NCBI GenBank assembly: GCA_026785785.1
Contig: JAJAZI010000266.1
Coordinates: 1 to 9,710, forward strand
Length of the DNA stretch: 9,710 bases
Direction of reading: 5' to 3'
From: Microbacteriaceae bacterium
GTDB lineage: Bacteria > Actinomycetota > Actinomycetes > Actinomycetales > Microbacteriaceae
The position numbers and the translations under genes are program-made. Positions 5,326 through 9,710 of the stretch are shown here, one piece after another. The notes under the pieces were generated by a model, which worked only from the letters and a program-made list of their open reading frames with translations, had not been told where the DNA came from and searched no databases. The first letter of the stretch is position 1, and the number at the start of each line of letters is the position of its first letter.

Positions 5326-6168
5326 TCAGGCGCTGAGGCGGGCGATCTGGTCGGCGGTCAGCACGAGGTCGGCGGCGAGGGCCGAATCGCGGATGCTGGC
5401 CGGGCGGCGCGCCCCCGGAATCACGATCATCGTATGCTGCAGCGCGAGCTCCCAGGCCAGGATGATCCGCTGCGGGGTCACGCCGAGCTCCCTCGCGATC
5501 TCGGCCGCGGCCGGGAACGCGTCGGCGATCTCACCCGCGCGGGACGCGCCGCCGAGTGGCGCCCAGGCGAGGAAGGCGATCTCGTGCTCGGCGCAGTGGT
5601 CCAACTCATTCTCGCTCGAGCGGTAGGAGGGCGAGAACTGGTTCTGAACCGAGGCGAGCCGGCCGCCGAGTACCTGATCGGCGGACCGGATCTGCGCGAT
5701 CGTCGCGTTCGAGACGCCGGCGAGGCGGATGACCCCCTCCTCCAGTAGCTCGCGCAGGGCGCCAACCGACTCCTCCCACGGCACCCCGGGGTCGGGGCGG
5801 TGCAGCTGGTAGAGCCCGATGGCGTCGACGCCGAGCCGCTTCGCCGAGGCGCGGGCCGCCGCCTTGAGGTGCTCCGGGGTGCCGCTGCGGTCCGACGGGC
5901 CGCCGGCCCGGTAGACGAGCCCGCCCTTCGTCGCGACGAGCACCTCCTCGCGCCGGCCGGCCAGCGCCGACGCGACGAGTTCCTCGTTGTGCCCCTGAGC
6001 ATCCGAGGTGTAGGCGTCGGCGGTGTCGATCAGGGTGATCCCGGCATCGAGCGCGGCGTGGATTGTGGCGATCGCGGCAGCCCGATCCGGGCGCCCGGGG
6101 GTCGACAGGGGCATCGCGCCCAGTCCGATCGAGCTGACCTTGACGTCTCCGATGCGGCGGTATCTCAT
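5326..6168 (-). CDS. Aldo/keto reductase family oxidoreductase
   Basis: This is a soluble NAD(P)H-dependent carbonyl reductase of the AKR superfamily, 280 residues long, a normal size. The TIM-barrel catalytic tetrad is complete: Asp48 and Tyr53 in LIDTADAY, Lys81 in VATKGG, and His123 in YQLHRPDP. The C-terminal cofactor region contains ILAW and VIPGARR (around 236-255), the latter typical of the coenzyme phosphate-binding loop. The substrate cannot be read from sequence. The ATG start lacks a good Shine-Dalgarno sequence but has TAGGCT six bases before it, suggesting a leaderless transcript. The gene is 110 bp downstream of the L,D-transpeptidase on the same strand, and the gap holds a tandem repeat, so it may be a separate unit. 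It ends 15 bp before repeat R6. Confidence 0.92.
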   Translation of the reverse strand: MRYRRIGDVKVSSIGLGAMPLSTPGRPDRAAAIATIHAALDAGITLIDTADAYTSDAQGHNEELVASALAGRREEVLVATKGGLVYRAGGPSDRSGTPEHLKAAARASAKRLGVDAIGLYQLHRPDPGVPWEESVGALRELLEEGVIRLAGVSNATIAQIRSADQVLGGRLASVQNQFSPSYRSSENELDHCAEHEIAFLAWAPLGGASRAGEIADAFPAAAEIARELGVTPQRIILAWELALQHTMIVIPGARRPASIRDSALAADLVLTADQIARLSA

Positions 6169-6174
6169 TGTGCG

Positions 6175-6180
6175 AGCCTA
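6175..6180 (-). promoter_or_regulatory. Possible -10 box of a leaderless aldo/keto reductase transcript
   Basis: TAGGCT (pattern TANNNT) ends six bases before the ATG at 6168, the spacing expected when transcription starts at the start codon, as is common in actinobacteria. No good -35 hexamer is visible 16-19 bp upstream. metG shows nearly the same arrangement. Confidence 0.4.
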
Positions 6181-6198
6181 GGCGGCGGTTCGTCGGCG

Positions 6199-6273
6199 CC
6201 CGGCACCGCGGTACCCGGCACTGTGCCGCCCGGCACCGTGGTAACCGGCACCGCACCGCACAGCACAGTGGCT
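6199..6273. repeat. Degenerate 15-bp tandem repeat, five units
   Basis: The units are CCCGGCACCGCGGTA, CCCGGCACTGTGCCG, CCCGGCACCGTGGTA, ACCGGCACCGCACCG and CACAGCACAGTGGCT, each exactly 15 bp and decaying towards the L,D-transpeptidase end. The core is CCGGCACCG. The second unit contains the near-palindrome CGGCAC-T-GTGCCG. The array lies in the 110-bp gap between two minus-strand genes, just beyond the L,D-transpeptidase stop. Confidence 0.7.
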
Positions 6274-6278
6274 CCCGC

Positions 6279-7049
6279 TCACTCGATCGTGATGGGCGTG
6301 CCCAGCGGCAGAATCTGCGCGAGGGCGGTGATGACGTCGTTCGAGAGCCGGATGCATCCGTTGCTCGCCGCGGTGCCGATGCTCGCGGCGTCCTCGGTGC
6401 CGTGCAGCCCGATCTGGCCCGGACCGCCGCCGAAGCTCGTGAGCACGTCGGAGAACGCCGACAGCCCGAAGGCGAACGGCCCGTAGCCGGCGTTAGTCGG
6501 CTGCAGCAGCTCCGTCAGGTAGAAGGATCCGACCGGCGTCGGGGTGCCGCCCGTGCCGGTCGCCGCCGGATAGGTCTCGACGAGTTCGTCGTTGCGGTTG
6601 AGCGACAGCGTGTTCTCCGCGGTCGACACGACGAGGCTGTACTCGAGCCGGGCCAGGCTCACCTCGCTCGCGCGGATCCAGCCCGTGCTGCCGTTCGGGC
6701 GCTGGGCGAGGGCGACCTGAAGCCAGTCGCCGCGGTCCTCCAGCAACAGGAGGGTCAGCGGTGCGCCCGAGGAGATCGGGCTCGCGAGAGTGTCGAGCAG
6801 CTCGCCATCAGGGGCCGAGTACACCGTGACGCGCGAGCCACCCGCGGTGGCGGCGATGCCGACGGGAACGGGGCGCGGCGAGGGCGACGGTGCGAGCGAA
6901 GGGGGGGGCGAGCCGGGCGCGGATGCCGGGGCGGATGCGGCCGGCCGGGCGGGCCCGGCGGTCGCGCAGCCCGCGAGGAGCGCGGCGCCGAGCACGATCG
7001 ATACCGCTGCCGCCATGACTATCCGAGCGGGCCGCGCCCCTCGGATCAT
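6279..7049 (-). CDS. L,D-transpeptidase (YkuD domain) lipoprotein with SH3-like domain
   Basis: This enzyme type forms 3-3 peptidoglycan cross-links or attaches proteins to the wall, outside the membrane. The 256-residue protein starts with a lipoprotein signal; the lipobox LAGC puts the lipidated cysteine at Cys28. An Ala/Pro/Ser-rich stretch to about 62 would span the wall. An SH3-like segment follows at about 67-131 (VTVYSAPDGELLDTL, then GDWLQVAL, then GSTGWIRASEV). The YkuD catalytic domain covers about 135-256, with His216 in LHGTED and the nucleophile Cys232 in SNGCIRLSN. Asn replaces the histidine often seen before Gly-Cys, a variant I believe occurs in active members. The immunoglobulin-like domains of mycobacterial Ldt enzymes are absent. 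The ATG start overlaps the stop of the ice-binding-type gene (ATGA, 7046-7049), so translation is probably coupled. Confidence 0.92.
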   Translation of the reverse strand: MIRGARPARIVMAAAVSIVLGAALLAGCATAGPARPAASAPASAPGSPPPSLAPSPSPRPVPVGIAATAGGSRVTVYSAPDGELLDTLASPISSGAPLTLLLLEDRGDWLQVALAQRPNGSTGWIRASEVSLARLEYSLVVSTAENTLSLNRNDELVETYPAATGTGGTPTPVGSFYLTELLQPTNAGYGPFAFGLSAFSDVLTSFGGGPGQIGLHGTEDAASIGTAASNGCIRLSNDVITALAQILPLGTPITIE

Positions 7050-7855
7050 CCGGTGAACGTCGCGCGGCCCTGGACCGGCACGGCCGGACGTGCCACGCGT
7101 GTGTCGTCGACTTCCGTGGTGTCGCTGGCGCAGTCGCTGGGCACGGTGATGACGTTCGCGTCGAGCGTGACGGCACCGTTGCGGGCGAGGAGTCGGCCCT
7201 CGACCGTGGCGGACGACTGGGCCGCGATGGAGGTCAGCGCGAGGACCGTTCCGACGAACTCCGAGCCGCTTCCGATAGTCGCGGAGCTGCCGACCTGCCA
7301 GAACACGTTGCAGGGGTTGATGTCGTCCTGCAGAGCGACTCGGCTGCCCGACCCGGTGATGAGGGTGCTGGCAGCCTGGAAGATGAACACCGAGCTGGAG
7401 TCGCCGACGAGTGTGACGGTGCCGGTGAGCCCGAGCGCTCCGCCCGAGTAGACGCCCGACACGAGCTCGCGTCCGGTGAGGTCGATGATGCCGCTCTCGA
7501 CCGGCAGGCGGCCGGCCGCGTCGTCGAACGCGATCCTGAGGTCGGCCTGGGCGCCGGCGGCGACGGCATCCGCGGCGTGGATCTCTCCGTTGTTCACGAG
7601 TCCCGGCGGGAAGCCGGTCACGGCCGCGTCGGGGCTGACGCCGAGGTCGCCGCTGATAACGGTCGGAGTGTCGGTGTTGGTCACGGTCGTGCCGGCGAGA
7701 ACGGCGAAGCTCTCGGCGGTCCCGAGCGCGATGGGCGCCTCCGCCGCGAACGCGGGTCGCGCGGACGGTGCGGTGGACAGGACGACGGTGACGGCGACCG
7801 CGAGGGCGAGTGCCGTGAGGCGCCGCGCGGAAATCTTGGACGAGAAGTTCTTCAC
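7046..7855 (-). CDS. Secreted ice-binding-like protein (DUF3494 domain)
   Basis: DUF3494 proteins fold as a discontinuous beta-helix. Many bind ice, but the domain also occurs in bacteria from mild habitats. I chose GTG at 7855 (269 residues) because it directly precedes a normal Sec signal peptide, KNFSSKISARRL then a hydrophobic core, with likely cleavage after Ala37 (ARPAFA/AEAP), and GAGGG lies about eight bases upstream. A longer ATG start at 7957 would add 34 residues that spoil the signal. The domain covers about 41-240: LGTAESFAVLAGTTVTN (44-60), ISGDLGVSP (67-75), FIFQAASTLITGSGS (157-171), NPCNVFWQVGSSATIGSGSEFVGTVLAL and a closing RLLARNGAVTLDANVI. The last 30 residues are a polar tail. 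No LPXTG or membrane anchor is seen, so it is probably released. Ice binding itself is unproven. Confidence 0.9.
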   Translation of the reverse strand: MKNFSSKISARRLTALALAVAVTVVLSTAPSARPAFAAEAPIALGTAESFAVLAGTTVTNTDTPTVISGDLGVSPDAAVTGFPPGLVNNGEIHAADAVAAGAQADLRIAFDDAAGRLPVESGIIDLTGRELVSGVYSGGALGLTGTVTLVGDSSSVFIFQAASTLITGSGSRVALQDDINPCNVFWQVGSSATIGSGSEFVGTVLALTSIAAQSSATVEGRLLARNGAVTLDANVITVPSDCASDTTEVDDTRVARPAVPVQGRATFTG

Positions 7856-8014
7856 GGTGGATCCCTCGAGTGTTCTAGCGCGGATGTGAGCTGCTGCGGT
7901 TCGCCACATCGTGCGTACCCCTGTTAGAGGCACAGTACACCATGCTCCGAGCCGCACCCACTACGCTCCCCGCCCGCCCGCAGCTCCCGGCGATAACACC
8001 CCGCGCGCGCCGAA

Positions 8015-8020
8015 TAGGAT
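8015..8020 (+). promoter_or_regulatory. Possible -10 box, or AGGA ribosome site, of metG
   Basis: TAGGAT (TANNNT) ends seven bases before the ATG at 8028, fitting a leaderless transcript. The same bases hold AGGA (8016-8019), which could instead act as a weak Shine-Dalgarno sequence. The 172-bp gap (7856-8027) between the divergent ice-binding-type gene and metG must carry both promoters. I see no other clear signal in it, only GC-rich sequence near 7960-8010. Confidence 0.4.
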
Positions 8021-8027
8021 GGTGCGC

Positions 8028-9620
8028 ATGGCCGCTGGAGACTCTTTTTATATCGCGACCCCCATCTTCTACGTCAACGACGTTCCGCACATCGGGCACG
8101 CGTATACCGAGGTGGCGGCGGACGTTCTGGCCAGGTGGCACCGGCAGAGCGGTGACGACACCTGGTTGCTCACGGGCACGGACGAACACGGGCAGAAGAT
8201 CCTGCGCACCGCGGTCGCGAACGATTCGACCCCGCAGGCCTGGGCCGACAAGCTCGTCAACGAGTCGTGGCTGCCGTTGCTGCAGACGATCAACATCAAC
8301 AACGACGACTTCATCCGCACGACCGACGAGCGGCACGAGTCCGCGGTCAAGATCTTCCTGCAGAAGCTCTACGACGACGGCTTCATCTACTCGGGCGAGT
8401 ACGAGGGGTACTACTGCGTCGGCTGCGAGGAGTACAAGCAGCTCGACGACCTGCTCGAGGCTGATACCGGCGACTACGCCGGCCAGCTGGTCTGCAAAAT
8501 CCACACCCGCCCGGTGGAGGTGCTCAAGGAGCGCAACTACTTCTTCCGGATGAGCGACTTCCAGCAGAAGCTGCTCGACCTCTACGATTCCCGGCCGGAC
8601 TTCCTCCAGCCCGACAGTGTGCGCAACGAGATCATGCAGTTCGTGAAGTCGGGGCTGCAGGACCTCTCGATCTCCCGCTCGAGCTTCGACTGGGGCATCA
8701 AGATCCCGTGGGACGACAGCCACGTGCTCTATGTCTGGTTCGACGCGCTGCTCAACTACATCACCGCGATCGGCTACGGCACCGACGACGACAACTTCCG
8801 CCGCCGGTGGCCCGCCACTCAGCTCGTCGGCAAGGACATCGCCCGCTTCCACGCCGTCATCTGGCCCGCGATGCTCATGGCCGCCGGCCTCGAGGTGCCC
8901 ACGCGCGTCTTCGGCCACGGCTGGCTGCTCGTCGGCGGCGAGAAGATGTCGAAGTCGAAGCTGACCGGGATCGCGCCGAGCCAGATCACCGAGACCTTCG
9001 GCGTCGATGCGTTCCGGTACTACTTCATGAGCGCGATCAACTTCGGCCAGGACGGCTCGTTCAGCTGGGAAGACCTCGCGGCCCGCTACCAGGCCGAGCT
9101 CGCCAACGGCTTCGGCAACCTCGCCTCCCGCGTCATCGCGATGGTCAATAAGTACTTCGACGGCGCCATCCCGAGCCCGGCCGAGTACACCGAGGCTGAC
9201 CTGGGCATCCAGTCCGTCGTGAAGCATGCCGCGGAGAAGGCGGATGCCGCGATCCAGCGCCTCGCCATCCACGAGGCCATCGATAGCGTGTGGACGATCG
9301 TCGACGAGCTCAACGGCTACATCACCCTTCAAGAGCCGTGGGCGCTCGCCAAGGACAAGGCCAACCGCCCCCGCCTCGGCACCGTGCTGTACACCGCCGC
9401 CGAGGGGCTCCGCGCGCTCGCCGTGCTGCTGTCGCCCGTCATCCCCGACTCGACCCACAAGCTGTGGAGCGCGATCGGCGCCGCCCACGAGCTCGGGCAC
9501 CTCACCGATCAGGTGATCGTGGATGCCGGGCACTGGGGCCAGCTGCCGCCCGCGAGCAGGGTGCACTCGGTCGACGCGCTGTTCCCGCGCATTGAATCTC
9601 CGGAACCGGCGGGAGTATGA
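8028..9620 (+). CDS. metG: Methionyl-tRNA synthetase
   Basis: This class I synthetase charges tRNA-Met in the cytoplasm. With the ATG at 8028 it has 530 residues. The Rossmann-fold ATP site has PHIGHAY, the HIGH motif at 21-24, and GTDEHGQKI soon after. The zinc knuckle is CVGC (130-133) with CKIH (156-159), a C-C-C-H set. VWFDALLNYI and FGHGWLLVGGEKMSKS follow, with the KMSKS loop at 306-310. The rest is the helical anticodon-binding domain. No C-terminal tRNA-binding extension is present, as in other actinobacteria. I chose ATG 8028 over the upstream ATG 8019 or more distant starts because family members begin with few residues before FYI.TPIFYVND and because of the TAGGAT signal. The stop overlaps the next start by four bases (ATGA). 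Confidence 0.97.
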   Translation: MAAGDSFYIATPIFYVNDVPHIGHAYTEVAADVLARWHRQSGDDTWLLTGTDEHGQKILRTAVANDSTPQAWADKLVNESWLPLLQTININNDDFIRTTDERHESAVKIFLQKLYDDGFIYSGEYEGYYCVGCEEYKQLDDLLEADTGDYAGQLVCKIHTRPVEVLKERNYFFRMSDFQQKLLDLYDSRPDFLQPDSVRNEIMQFVKSGLQDLSISRSSFDWGIKIPWDDSHVLYVWFDALLNYITAIGYGTDDDNFRRRWPATQLVGKDIARFHAVIWPAMLMAAGLEVPTRVFGHGWLLVGGEKMSKSKLTGIAPSQITETFGVDAFRYYFMSAINFGQDGSFSWEDLAARYQAELANGFGNLASRVIAMVNKYFDGAIPSPAEYTEADLGIQSVVKHAAEKADAAIQRLAIHEAIDSVWTIVDELNGYITLQEPWALAKDKANRPRLGTVLYTAAEGLRALAVLLSPVIPDSTHKLWSAIGAAHELGHLTDQVIVDAGHWGQLPPASRVHSVDALFPRIESPEPAGV

Positions 9621-9710
9621 GCGAGAACGTGGCCGATTCGTCCAACTACATCCGCAAGCGCGAGTCCCGCGCCGAGCACGGCCAGACCCGCGACCTGAGC
9701 TACCCACCGC
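9617..9710 (+). CDS. TatD-family metal-dependent hydrolase, N-terminal fragment
   Basis: Only the first 31 codons are in the window: MSENVADSSNYIRKRESRAE, then HGQTRDLSYPP. No catalytic motif is reached. The start (SNY.RKRE, then RDLSYPP) resembles the N-terminal extension of TatD-type deoxyribonucleases in Microbacteriaceae as I remember it. metG followed by tatD is a known actinobacterial gene order, so the call rests largely on context. The ATG overlaps the metG stop in ATGA. A GGAG lies only one base before the ATG, so coupled re-initiation is more likely than independent entry. The gene runs off the right edge. Confidence 0.65.
   Translation, partial: MSENVADSSNYIRKRESRAEHGQTRDLSYPP

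Noticed and set aside
5606..6256. Minus-strand frame through the 15-bp tandem repeat giving an Arg/Pro-rich pentapeptide pattern
   Set aside because: It runs out of frame over the aldo/keto reductase gene; the apparent peptide repeat is only the 15-bp DNA repeat read as codons.
6349..6360. Perfect 12-bp palindrome CGGATGCATCCG
   Set aside because: It encodes the catalytic Gly-Cys-Ile-Arg of the L,D-transpeptidase, so protein constraint accounts for it, apart from its contribution to the GGATGC count.
7856..7957. Longer start (ATG 7957) for the ice-binding-type protein
   Set aside because: It adds 34 residues before an otherwise normal signal peptide, and GTG 7855 has a suitable ribosome site.
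7875..9707. A 610-codon minus-strand open frame covering all of metG
   Set aside because: It is the antisense shadow of metG in high-GC DNA. Its translation is Val/Glu/Arg-rich with no recognisable domain, while metG on the plus strand has every MetRS motif.

Overview
This is a high-GC window of gene-dense bacterial chromosome, roughly two-thirds G+C by eye. GTG and TTG starts, 4-base stop/start overlaps, an actinobacterial-type HPr, and the look of the MetRS and TatD proteins point to an actinomycete, most likely Microbacteriaceae. The family assignment is inferred from remembered protein sequences, not from a search.

Layout. Bases 66-665 (+) hold the C-terminal two-thirds of RsmI, a 16S rRNA 2'-O-methyltransferase; its front end is missing or damaged. 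Bases 4926-827 (-) are one compact fructose PTS operon: DeoR-family repressor, 1-phosphofructokinase (fruK), fructose EIIABC (fruA) and HPr (ptsH). Its AT-rich promoter and operator-like region lies at about 4950-5035. Bases 6168-5326 (-) encode an aldo/keto reductase. Bases 7855-6279 (-) encode a secreted DUF3494 ice-binding-type protein whose stop overlaps the start of an L,D-transpeptidase lipoprotein. Bases 8028-9620 (+) are metG, followed with a 4-base overlap by the start of a tatD-like gene cut by the window end.

How the genes work together. FruA imports fructose as fructose-1-phosphate using phosphate passed from HPr, and FruK converts it to fructose-1,6-bisphosphate. The DeoR-type protein is the likely repressor, sensing a sugar phosphate. 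The general PTS enzyme I (ptsI) is not in the window. The ice-binding-type protein and the L,D-transpeptidase both act outside the membrane and are probably translated as a pair.

The strongest unexplained signal is an AT-rich 18-bp repeat, GCTTTCATYATTCAGGAG, present six times in only two intergenic loci (691-823 and 5050-5310), always as inward-facing inverted pairs. Left ends and right ends each keep their own variant base at both loci. This resembles a small non-coding element with slightly asymmetric terminal inverted repeats, and the two loci bracket the fructose operon exactly. Other signals are a 7-bp dyad around the operon's probable -10 box, a degenerate 15-bp tandem repeat upstream of the aldo/keto reductase, and marked enrichment of the hexamer GGATGC/GCATCC. 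I saw no tRNA, rRNA, CRISPR array, transposase gene or convincing T-tailed terminator.
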